Shown here in pieces: positions 9,079 to 19,156 of a stretch of DNA of 64,000 nt. The stretch comes from Saccharomycopsis crataegensis (taxonomy: Eukaryota > Ascomycota > Saccharomycetes > Ascoideales > Saccharomycopsidaceae). Where the stretch lies: the NCBI RefSeq assembly GCF_037102585.1, contig NW_027043821.1, positions 124,001-188,000 of the forward strand. Reading direction: 5' to 3'. The position numbers and the translations under genes were made by a program. Under the pieces are notes generated by a model. It searched no databases and had not been told where the DNA came from. It saw only the letters and a program-made list of their open reading frames with translations. Position 1 is the stretch's first letter. Every line of letters begins with the position of its first letter.

Positions 9079-12000
9079 ATGAAGCCTGAATTCTCTGGCG
9101 GTTTTGCAGCCCCGGTCTACATCACCAAATCTCCTTCGAGGTGACAAAAAAAACTTCCCGAGTCTGTTTTCGGCCAACCGTTTAACACTAGATGGAAAGC
9201 ACACGAAAAATGTTTTAGTTTCGCATTGTATGTGATAATATTTGATATCTTTGGACTCCCCTTTTACTTTTTGAAAAGACTATTATTTTTGCTAACACAG
9301 GTGCAGCACTGCCGCAACTTTTGACCCAGTTTCCTCGTCCACCGGGGACGACGAAACAAAAATTAATTATGAAGCTGAACTATCTTCATATATCAGCTCG
9401 GTAGATTCTGAAACTATACAGAAACGTGATATTTTTGGCAGAAACTTATTACATTGGCTTTGCATATCAGGAAGAGATGACTTGTTACTTAAATTAATTA
9501 AAAAGAACCGAGGACTGGTCTCGGCAGCTCTTATGGCGGTGGAATTTGAAAATGGTGGAACTCCTTTACGTTCAGCAATATGGAATGGAAACTTTGGATG
9601 TGTGAAGATCCTACTCCAATCAGAATATATAGATGTGAAAACTAGGGACGAGATGTGTTCGATTAAAGATAGAGAAGGATTAACGGCAATTCAGTTAGGA
9701 TACGAATTATGCGACCCAAGAAATTTCAAACTAATGGCCATGAGCATTGGTAAAGAGGATGATCATTATAATAACTCTGTTATTGGATTTAATGTTGGAG
9801 AGAGATTTCCTGGACCTGATAATGAAAATAATGAAGGTGAAGCCCAAATAAAGGAAAAGAGTGCCTGTGGCTACTCGACAGACTGGTGGAATAGCGAAAT
9901 TAGAGGGGCGGCAGAAATTTTTACCCTTGGCTCAAATGTCAATAATATTTTGGGCTGTGGTGATGCTGATGATAAGCTTAACAATCCCCATAAGGTAAAG
10001 CTTGATCGCAAACACGGTCTTATTCGCCCACGTGTCAAAGAGCTACAGATTTCTAAGTTTCATACAATGGTATTAACAACTGAGAGAACTGGCAACGTCT
10101 TAGTCTGTGGAACGAATAAGTTTGGTAGATTAGGTTTAGGTACTAATGATTTGGTGCCTAAGTACTCGTTCCAAAGGGTTGGATACTTTGAAAATCTTCA
10201 CATTGAGATGGTTAGTGTCAGTGAAGATCACACTTTAGCTCTTGATTCAAACAGTAAACTTTACGCATGGGGATCTAACTCCTACGGCCAATTAGGTTAT
10301 GAAACTGACTCAGAATATAATAATATTCCTGAACAAATTCTATCATCTGAGGTGAAACGAGCTCAAATTATTGGGATTTCCAGTTCTAAGATTCATTCTT
10401 TAGCCTTTAGCGATTCATCAATCTTCTTTTGGGGGTTGAATATCGGACAATTTGGGGCACTATCTAATAGTAAAGCCATTAAGTACAAATCCCGTCGCAA
10501 TGCAATGGTGCAAAATTCACCTTTGAAATTGCCAATTTCTTATGGTCCGATAAAACAAGTCTTTGCTTTAGAATTTGCTACGTGTGTACTCACTCAAGCG
10601 GGGGATATTCATATCTACATGAACTCTTTTCACGCCAGGATTGTACCTCCTTCGAGCGCTTCTGAATTCAATAACAACACTGGTAGACTCGGGAGGTTTG
10701 ACATGTTCGAACCACAACGAGTAAGTGCAAAAAGCACCATTCGCAAGATATCGGGCAAAGGAAACTTTATTGGTTTATTATATGAAAATGGTTATGTGGT
10801 CACTTTTTCATTGGATGAAGCATGGTCTAGTGCATCTCATCTTATATCATCAGTTGAGTACAATGTGGCTTGGGGTCCCAAAAGGCATGGAATGATGGCC
10901 ATTGATGTGGATATTGGAGCTGATGGGTCAGTGATTGTTGCCACATATGAAGGAATTGTATATAAACGGAAAGGAGTATTATCAGTTGCGGGGGTGACAA
11001 AGAATTCTAATAAGCCTGTGAAAGCATGCAATATTAACCGTATTGTCAAGGTTTGTTGTGATCCTTCCTTCTCTACATTTGGGTTTCTCAAAGATGATGT
11101 GGATTCTGTACCTTTGAAGTTGCGCAAAAGCTCATTCTACGAAGATATAAGATGCTTATCCCCATTGGCTTCCAATATTGAAAATGACGAGGTTTTGAAT
11201 GACGAATGCTATTTTGCTTGCCGTTTTCTCGAAGCTATTAAAGATGACTTAGAAGAAGAAGATGAATTCCATAGATTGATTGCCAAAAGACATCAAGCTG
11301 ATCTTTCGCATAATTATAAATCTCAAATCACGAACCATAAAAATGATTTGCTTTATAAAGCATATTTAGATCGATGGTACAAGTCTTCCGATCCCTCCAA
11401 GGTCTACCAAATAATTGCTTCAGACCTCAAGGCAACAGATTTTATGGTAATCGCTGAATCAATCAAAACACACAATATCTATGACTCAAACACATGGAGA
11501 TTTGAAGTAGAAGGAGTTTTCATTAACGTCATCCCAGAAATCCTTGCGGCTCGCTCCCTGGTTCTCTTTGATTTATTTATCAAGGGCAACACCCTTACTT
11601 CTGATGATTTGTTCGTACATGTTGATCTCGATAAGCAAGTTGTTTCATTTTCGTCAGATATTCCTGTACTTGGGATCCTTGTGTTATTGCACTTTGCGTA
11701 TACTGATGAAGAAATTCATCTATGGGAGGAATTCTCTATAGGGGAGCAAGCTTCACTGTTGATTCAGGCCACGAAGAAGTCTGTATTAGTTTTGGGAAGA
11801 ATGTTCAAAATGGTTAATGTGGTGAACAAATTCAAGTGTGAAGAACCTTTGATTCAATCATTAGATAAGTTGGTAACTAGGAACAATGAGTTCAGACAAA
11901 TTCTTGACGCAAAAGTGGTTTTACAAGATGGTGAAACAATTTTTGTATCGTCCAATCTATTGTCTTCCAGATCCCATTTTTTCCGCCGGTGTTTTGCAAA

Positions 12001-14059
12001 CCATTGGTCAAAGGATGATGATGATAGAACTGTGGAATTTGAGCATGTCAGCAAAACACATTTTGAAGTAATTTTAAGATACTTGTATGGTCATAATCCA
12101 CTAAATCTTTTTGAGTTCCAGGACCGGTACGAGCTTTTCAACTATGTCTTTGAGTTGCTTGATTTGTGTGATGAATGGCTTCTACTCGATTTGAAGGATT
12201 ATCTCCAATACTATATTTGCGAGCTAATTGATTCCGAAAACGTATCATTATTGATCAGATATGCTCTTCAGCTTAATGCCAAGCGATTGTTCGAGCTGTG
12301 CTGTTGGTATATCTTTCACAATATGATAGATATTTTAGTTAATCACCGTGATATTTCTCAAAAATATTTAGACCAATCGGTCTGCTTCAAATTAGATCGA
12401 TATTTTAAGTTTTTCCTTACCTTACGAAGTGGTGTTGTGAAAGATGTCGATTATTCAATAAATACTTACAAGTTCCGTCATGCTAGGCAAAGGTTACATC
12501 AGTTTATATTTGATACAAAATCATTTAGTGAAAATTACATCGCGCCAGGATCCAAATTTGAGCCACTAATCGATTTGAAGCTTAATAAAGGTAAACTTCC
12601 AAAAGTCAAACTATCGACTCACGAACGTCAAAGACGCAAAAGTTCTATGGACACAGGTAGTGCCAATGTCAATATTAGAAAATCGAGTGCCTCCTCTTTA
12701 ATAGGAATAAAAGGGATTGATTTACTGGATTATACATCATTCACTGATAGTTCTGCTATTGATGATGGTGAAGATGCCGAAAATTTTGTTGTGGTAACCA
12801 GAAGAAGGAAATCTTTGGCCAGAACTAGTAGTAGCAATATGAGGCGTCCCTCTTTCATAAATGGTATTGGTGTTGGCGCTGATGAAATACCTGAATTTGC
12901 TAATCTAATACAGCTGTCTCCGCCTTCTAATCATTTATCAAAACAGGAAGCTTATCGCTCAGGCGCGTCTTCTCCTATTGGAATTCCAAAAAGCTCACCT
13001 GCTCCTTCATATAGCTCTCAAATTGGCTCATCATCTAGAATAGCCGCTCATGGTACAAGTTCACAAATAACTAAATCTACAAGCCTAATAAATTCAGAGA
13101 AACCTTCGAGTCTGGCGACGTCATCAACTTATTGGCCGACCCTTTCAACTGAGCAGATGTCAGTGAAAGAAGGAAAGAAGAAATTTAGTAATAATTTTGG
13201 CAAGATTTCAATGATTAAGCACGAAGTGGCCAAGGAAACGAGAACCCCTGGAAATCCTTGGTCGAAATCTTCCAATAGTGAAGAAAAACCTTCTAATAAA
13301 AAATCTGTAACTATTGGAGGAAAAGGAATCAACACCAAGGTTGGCACTTCTGCTGCTCCGGTAATTCTCTCATATGCCAAGCCTAAGAAGAACGAAGAAG
13401 AATTCCCATTATTGGGTGGCAGCGTGTCAAAAGACAATGGGAAATTAAATTTGGCGGATATTATTCTTCAAGAGAGTTTGAAAAAGGAAGCCAAGTTAGA
13501 AAAAGAGGCATCCAGAAGAACCTTAGCTGAAATCCAACAGGAAGAAGAATTTAATAAATGGTTTGAGGAGGAATCCAAAAGAGTACAAGATGAATTGAGT
13601 GCTTTTGAGAATAATGTGAAAACAAAGGACAAAAAGAAGTTGAGTAAACCAGATAATGTGGGTGGTCTGAAGGCAGACAAAAACAAAAAGGTTATCAATA
13701 ATAAGAAAAATCATTCACAAAAGAAGAAAACCGCATCGGTTGTGGACCAGAAGAAAAATCCGGGCAAAGATAACATGACTGATGACCAAAAGAGTGAGGC
13801 AAAGACAAAGAAGAAACATGCCAATGGTGAACAGAAGAAGGATACAACTGCTGAGCTTGTGGAAAAGGGGAAGCAAAAAAAGAAGAGACCGCTGGATAAG
13901 AGGAAAGGCAAAGAAGCAATAAGTCCGACCACTGAATCCTCTAAAGAGAATGATGGCAGACAGAAAAAGAATGGAAAGCGGTCCACTGCAAACCTTAAAA
14001 GTGAAAAGAAAGACGATTCCCTGAAGACAATAGACAAAAAGCCTGCGACAGTCTTATGA
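9079..14059 (+). CDS. IBTK-like ankyrin-RCC1-BTB protein (probable two-exon gene)
   Basis: Large predicted protein, about 1606 aa if spliced as proposed. The architecture matches inhibitor-of-Btk (IBTK) proteins, which act as substrate receptors or regulators of Cul3 ubiquitin ligases. Seen in order: ankyrin repeats (DIFGRNLLHWLC at 9449, then GGTPLRSAIWNGNFGCVKILL); RCC1 repeats (9930-10470: VCGTNKFGRLGLGTND, AWGSNSYGQLGYET); two BTB domains (about 11500-11760 and 11900-12330, the second with FVSSNLLSSRSHFFRRCF); a Ser-rich linker; and a Lys/Glu-rich C-terminus. The ankyrin frame runs open up to 9302 without an ATG and meets a stop at 9293, preceded by GCTAACACAG. An exon 9079-9140 (MKPEFSGGF...) joined to 9301 restores phase (intron 9141-9300). 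The donor GTGACA is non-canonical, so the exact 5' end is uncertain. Confidence 0.85.
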
Positions 14060-14576
14060 TTTTTTATGAATTTGTATGTTCTGTTTATTATATTTTTGTG
14101 TTCATTGAATTCTAGTTTTTATTCATTTGGATGTTTTTTTTTCTCTTGATTTTTAAGTTACCGTTATTTCTAGGTACCATGCTTCGTTATTTTAATATTC
14201 ATAGAAACAATAAAGATTTTTGTAACAATTTATATGATAGAATACGCCGTTCATCAGCCACACTTCTTTGGGGAGATAGGGGGGCATTCTAAACACTCCT
14301 AGATTTTTAAAGTGGAAAATCAGAGAGGCAGAATGAAAAAATTTTAATTAAGGATGGCAGCAAGAACATTGGGGACTGAATGTAATGGAAAATACCAGCA
14401 GCGCAGCACTTATCTCTCAAGCAAAGCCAGAAAAAAAAAAAAAAAAAAAGCAAAATGCGACCCAGAAATTGGTGATGTTGAGAAAACCATAACAAACACA
14501 AGACAATAATCATAAACCAGAGTAAAGAAGAAGAAGAAGAAAAATATAAATATATAAGGAAACAGTCACAAATGTT
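14060..14576. other. Intergenic region with poly(A) tract
   Basis: 3' flank of the IBTK-like gene and promoter of the TBC gene. It contains an A run of about 18 at 14431-14448 and GAAGAAGAAGAAG just before the start codon. Nothing else recognisable. Confidence 0.5.
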
Positions 14577-16394
14577 ATGTTTTCAGGCCCATTCCAAAGT
14601 CTTTCTCTTTCGCTAAAAGCTGATGCCACAACCCTGGTGGAGAAACAGCCTATAAGTCACAGAGAAAGGGAAGATAACCCAATAAAGGCCCAAAGGTTAT
14701 TGAGAAAAGTGTCAATGTGTACAATGAAAAAAGGGAAACGTGAAACTAATACTGATTTTGCATTTCAAAGAAGCAAAAGTAATGTGAATGGTGCCTATGA
14801 ACCTGATAATAGTGATGTCGATCTTGTTTCTAGCAATCTAAATGGGATGATCAGAGATTTCAATATGAGTACTCCGCTGTTTTCTAGCAGTGATTGCCCA
14901 ATGATAATTGCGTCCTCCCCCAGAAAGTCTTTCAGATTACCTACTAAGGAACATCCTCTTTATAACTTTTCAGAGCCCCTAAAAGATGAAAAGATGCGAA
15001 GGTATAGCAACAATAATATCACGGAGAATCAATGCGAGTTTCATCATCCACATCGAGTACGAACGTATTCAACTCCAGCAACACAACAACAGCAGTCCAT
15101 AAAACTACAGATTAAAGCAAAAATAACAGGCTCAAGATCTAGCTCTTTTAAATATGACACAAAGCAACAACTCATTGATAAATTACCTATGGAGATGAGC
15201 CAGCTTTCCAACACATTTGAAAAACCCCCAACATTACTCAGCAAAAGAGAATTAAAGTCATATTCTCATTATATTTTGAAAGATAATTGTAAAAATAGTA
15301 TGCCAAAGTTTGATAACTTTGGTGATACCATTGACGATTATAATTTGTCAGCTCATGAGGATGAAAATCCCAAAACATTGCATCAATGGAACCAGTTTCT
15401 AGTGGATATTGATCTCTTGAAACATTCTGACGCTCAGTATTCAACCACTGGAAGTGGTGATTTCGGAGCTGATGTTGTTGGTAAGTCGGGTGAAATATTA
15501 CAAAGACTAGATTCTGGACTTTTCAAAACTTTTAAAAGTTTACTTTTCTTGGGGATACCCATGCAACTACGAGCGAAAATATGGATGGTCACTTCTGGGT
15601 CTTCCAGGTTTTATAACCCTGGGGAATTTGAAATATTGATAAATGATGAATACTGGGATCGAGTAAATATTGAAGAACATGAACAATCGCTATTGAAATC
15701 AGAGAAGCAGATCAGATTAGATTGTGCTCGGACAATGAGAAATAATATTTTTTTCAAAGACCCAGATGGTCCGGGGATAAAGAAGTTAAAGAATGTCTTA
15801 ATTGGTTTCATTAGAAAATATCCAAACGTTGGTTATTGTCAAGGAATGAACTTGATTGTCGCGCATTTGCTATTCATATTTATATCCGCGCAGGAGACAT
15901 TCAATTTTTTTGAAAACTTGGTGGTTCGTATTCTATGTGGTCTTAAATATTTCCTGTCTCCTTTTAAAGAAATCGAATCTAATATTAAAATCGTAATTGG
16001 TGTTGTTCATCTTAGAATGCCCCAGTTACACGACTTCTTAGTGGTCAAGCATGAAGTGAATTGTGGAATCTTTCTATTCAATTGGTTCCTAACAATATTG
16101 ATAAATGTTCTTCCCACAGAGATTTTGTTCAGGGTATGGGATTTAATTGTTTGTTTGGATGGTGAAGTAGGACTAATGAAGATCATGCTTGGAATTTTCA
16201 AATTCTTGGAAAGATTCCTAATAACCAATGGCAATCTCGGTGAGAGAAAGGATGATAATATATATGATGTGTTAATAAACTTGAAGTCGATAATTGTTAA
16301 GGAAGGTCTAACTGCAAATGAATTGATAGGGTTGCTGGATACTTTCAGCGATCTGATTACTCAAGAGAAATTGGAGAAATATCGGGCGCCCTGA
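14577..16394 (+). CDS. TBC-domain Rab GTPase-activating protein, 605 aa
   Basis: Predicted Rab GAP. A Ser/Thr-rich, probably disordered N-terminal 300 residues precedes a TBC domain at about 320-565. Both catalytic fingers are present: the arginine-finger motif IxxDxxR as IRLDCAR (I379, D382, R385) and the glutamine finger YCQG (Y420, Q422). Other TBC hallmarks are GIPMQLRAKIWMVTSG at the domain start, NLIVAHLL, and RVWDLIVCLDGE near the end. GAP activity on a Rab/Ypt GTPase is therefore expected; the target cannot be told. It is not GYP7, which lies at 24277-26589. The start ATG at 14577 is overlapped by an out-of-frame ATG at 14572 that opens a 14-codon reading frame. Confidence 0.9.
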   Translation: MFSGPFQSLSLSLKADATTLVEKQPISHREREDNPIKAQRLLRKVSMCTMKKGKRETNTDFAFQRSKSNVNGAYEPDNSDVDLVSSNLNGMIRDFNMSTPLFSSSDCPMIIASSPRKSFRLPTKEHPLYNFSEPLKDEKMRRYSNNNITENQCEFHHPHRVRTYSTPATQQQQSIKLQIKAKITGSRSSSFKYDTKQQLIDKLPMEMSQLSNTFEKPPTLLSKRELKSYSHYILKDNCKNSMPKFDNFGDTIDDYNLSAHEDENPKTLHQWNQFLVDIDLLKHSDAQYSTTGSGDFGADVVGKSGEILQRLDSGLFKTFKSLLFLGIPMQLRAKIWMVTSGSSRFYNPGEFEILINDEYWDRVNIEEHEQSLLKSEKQIRLDCARTMRNNIFFKDPDGPGIKKLKNVLIGFIRKYPNVGYCQGMNLIVAHLLFIFISAQETFNFFENLVVRILCGLKYFLSPFKEIESNIKIVIGVVHLRMPQLHDFLVVKHEVNCGIFLFNWFLTILINVLPTEILFRVWDLIVCLDGEVGLMKIMLGIFKFLERFLITNGNLGERKDDNIYDVLINLKSIIVKEGLTANELIGLLDTFSDLITQEKLEKYRAP

Positions 16395-16787
16395 AAAAAT
16401 TTTGATAATCAATTTGGCAAATTGTGAAATATTGTGAAGCTAGAAGGTGCTGGGGATCTACGAACAATCTTGTTTTTCTTTCTGCCAAGTCATGGAGCAC
16501 TCAAAGAAGGTTTTGGCAAATAACACAGGTTATTTATAAAACATTGTTTTAGAGGGTTATGCTGTTAATCTATAGATTAGATATATCTATCATCAGCATA
16601 TGTTGTAACCCTTTACTAGATCCTTATATAAATAATTATTACTTTTATTTTATTGCATATGCTACGATGAGTATTTCTGCCAGTTTATTCTCTGGGATCT
16701 ATTCTCGGGTTTGAGATATGAATTGATTTTCCAAAGACATTATTGGGCTAAGGAGAGCTATGAGGGGGGGGTTTGTTCTTCCGATAA
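16395..16787. other. Intergenic flank of retroelement fossil
   Basis: Begins as the 3' flank of the TBC gene, then repetitive-looking AT-rich DNA. AGGGTTATGCTGTTAATC (about 16552) and CATATGTTGTAACCCT (about 16599) form a loose inverted pair that could be a terminal-repeat remnant, but I cannot define edges. A G8 run lies at 16764-16771. Confidence 0.3.
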
Positions 16788-17470
16788 TTAGAATGATAAA
16801 TTCTCTACACTGTAATCCGTGAACTTCACTTGTAATCTGTAGCCTTTAGTTCTTTTTTCATGGCCAATAATTTCTGAGATCTCCATTTTCTTGTATCCGT
16901 CCTCATGTTCTTTATACACGGTTGGGTGGTTTCTAGGAGCAACAATAGGTGAAGAAGTTGACCTCTTAAGCTTCTTCAATTGTGAGACGTGAAATTTATT
17001 TGATCTTTCTATACTTTAGCTTGTTTCTAGTATTGCATTATCTCGATCATCTACCTCAGCCACTTTAAATGGTCTAAAATAATTTGGCTGTAATTTTGGG
17101 TATAGTTTCCTAGCTGCTACGTCCGGGATAGTGGTCAATGCGCCTTTCTTGATAAAACCTTCGTCCCCGACCTCACTGTTTGATGGTTGATGATATTTGT
17201 CAAACTGTTCTTTCTATAGCTCCTTAGCCCTTCCCAATGACGCCTGAGCTAAAAGTTTTTCTCCTTCCAAGTGTTGTTCTAACTTATTATCCCACAAAAT
17301 TCTCAATAACTGTTTCGCGGTAACATCTTTTCTCCTTGGTATAAATCGGCAGCTATTGATAAGATGATCGGCCACTGTCAACATAGCTTCGTACCTGGCT
17401 CTAGAACCATCACCAGCTTCAACTTCAGGAAACCCCGTAACAAAATCAATCCCGATACTACATATATGAA
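16788..17470 (-). mobile_element. Ty3/gypsy LTR-retrotransposon fossil (integrase with chromodomain)
   Basis: A degraded piece of pol on the minus strand. The visible parts, in element order, are the start of an integrase core (IDFVTGFPEVEAGDGS, then VADHLINSCRFIPRRKDVT), the integrase C-terminal region (EQFDKYHQPSNSEVGDEG, YPKLQPNYFRPFKV, FHVSQLKKLK), and a chromodomain-like tail (EIIGHEKRTKGYRLQVKF). This order is that of Ty3/gypsy chromoviruses. The copy is broken, with at least two interruptions, and is internally incomplete. No gag, protease, reverse transcriptase or clear LTR pair is seen. It looks old. It sits about 0.9 kb from a tRNA-Cys gene, on its 3' side. Confidence 0.8.
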
Positions 17471-18407
17471 ACTAATGACTTGTATTGTTATTGGGGAAAA
17501 TTCTGGATTATTCATTTCCATTCTACCCCTAAGTGCTTATTTCTTTGATATCATTTTTCATTTGGAATTATCAAAGTGTCAATAGAGGTGGAAAAGGTCA
17601 CCTAAATATAAAACTGATCTCAATTGTACTTTCATAAACCAACATGTAAATTAGGTAATATCTATAGGAAGGCGAAATGCTCAATAATCAGTGTCTTCAA
17701 CATAACCATCAAAGCCACAAGTGACAAGCTTGAAGGCTGGATTAGTAAATTATGGAGGAAGGATACAGTTGATGACAACATTACCACCCATCAAATACAC
17801 ATTTCGGACCCATGTTCATAAACGTGCAATTCTAGCAATGTCTGGGTTTCTAGGGGCTTTTTTCCTCACTGTTTCTCGCACCACCCATGTTATGCATTAC
17901 AAAATACACATACAGGAACCAACATGACAGGAAAAGGAGCATTGGAGCAAAGATAGTGAAATAATCTCAACCTTAGATATGTCAATGCTCAGTCACTGGG
18001 CTTCCCATAAAATTCATGTATCTATAAATAATCTGGAAAAATAAAAGAGAGCACTGCCAGTGAAAAACATATATTGTTTATGGATCTATTGGCAATGCTG
18101 CATGATGAAGAGAAGGGAAAGAAGAAGAAGAGAAAAAAAAAAGGAAAAAGGTGCTGAATAAGATACTACTTTATCTACATATATATATATAAATGAAAAG
18201 TAAGCACACATGCTCCATATTTTTATCATTTCTAAAAATTTTTGACAAATCTACAAAGCTCATTTTTACTCAATTGCGAAAAAAAAAAAAAAAAAATGAA
18301 TATGTTATTCAGTTCATTCCTCGGAAGATTTACATTTCACATCCCAAGACTATCATCTATCTACTGATAAAAAAAATACCAATTATATTGGTTAGCTTTG
18401 AAAGTGA
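17471..18407. other. Gene-free DNA between retroelement fossil and tRNA-Cys
   Basis: No convincing coding sequence on either strand. Short open stretches (up to about 70 codons) show no family resemblance I can name. It may contain further decayed element sequence. Simple runs (GAAGAAG near 18120, (TA)n at 18179-18191, A18 at 18279-18296) are present. Confidence 0.45.
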
Positions 18408-18479
18408 AGCACATACTCAGGATCGAACTAAGGACCAACAGATTTGCAATCTGCTGCGCTACCACTGCGCCACATGTGC
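18408..18479 (-). tRNA. tRNA-Cys(GCA): tRNA-Cys (anticodon GCA)
   Basis: A 72-nt intronless cloverleaf on the minus strand: acceptor GCACATG pairs with TATGTGC (last pair G-T), D arm GCGC-AGTGGTA-GCGC, anticodon arm GCAGA-TTGCAAA-TCTGT with GCA in the loop, T arm CTTAG-TTCGATC-CTGAG. The discriminator base is T, the known tRNA-Cys identity base. A and B box sequences are intact. The first strong T run on the transcribed strand lies about 35 nt downstream. Apart from the acceptor stem the sequence closely matches the yeast tRNA-Cys I remember. Confidence 0.97.
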
Positions 18480-19156
18480 TTCCATGTTTCGGACAACTTT
18501 TAAAATGAGATAGATTACAAAAATATCAAAAAAAAAAAAAAAACCTTATTAGCTTGTGTTATGGAAATCAAAGATGTGTGGTGCCATCTGAGATAAAACC
18601 ATAGCACTGGTCTACTTGATTTTGTCGATTTTGATTATGATTTTGAATTTGACAACATTCCACAAAGGCTTCACATTATTATCTCTCACTAATAATTGAG
18701 GCAAAGAAATGGAATGTGAGTTAAAGTGTTCAGTTGGTATATTGATTCATGGAATCAGGATATGTGTCTGGACTTAAAAAGTGTGTGGTGACACTTAAGA
18801 CAGACCCATGGTACTGGTTCTTATTTGATTTATTTGGTTTATTTGGTTTATTTGGTTTATTTGGTTTATTTGGTTTATTTGGTTTATTAGGTTTATTTGG
18901 TTATTTTGACTTATTTAAATTATTTGGTCTATTTGAATTATTTTTTACTTGGATTTTATTATTTTATTGATTTTTATTATTTTTATTTTTATTATCCCCC
19001 AGAATTCTGATGGTCACTACATTGAAAATACTTAGTATTTGAGATATAGTGCCAAAACCCCTCAACAAAGACCTCCATCTCAGTTCATGAAGCTCCTAGT
19101 GATGGGTAATTTACTAGTGACTTCATCTCATATTTTCACATTGCACCTTTTTTTTT
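18480..19156. other. Repeat-rich spacer between tRNA-Cys and hAT element
   Basis: Contains a degenerate pair of direct repeats (about 18568-18605 and 18783-18820), the TTTATTTGG minisatellite, A15 and T11 runs, and no credible gene. The left end of the hAT element may lie here, but I could not find terminal inverted repeats. Confidence 0.5.
18829..18900 (+). repeat. 9-bp minisatellite (TTTATTTGG)n
   Basis: Eight consecutive 9-bp units, seven perfect and one with TTTATTAGG. Degenerate units continue to about 18945. Read on the plus strand it would encode Leu-Phe-Gly repeats, but there is no sign of a gene around it. Confidence 0.95.

Noticed and set aside
13468-14037. Antisense frames of 60-108 codons over the IBTK-like C-terminus
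   Set aside because: Shadows of the Lys/Glu-rich coding strand.
18100-18160. C/D-box-like ATGATGA ... CTGA spacing
   Set aside because: Purine-rich interior without terminal stem or guide complementarity that I could identify.
18749-18970. Leu-Phe-Gly repeat frame
   Set aside because: Simple translation of the 9-bp minisatellite; no gene context.
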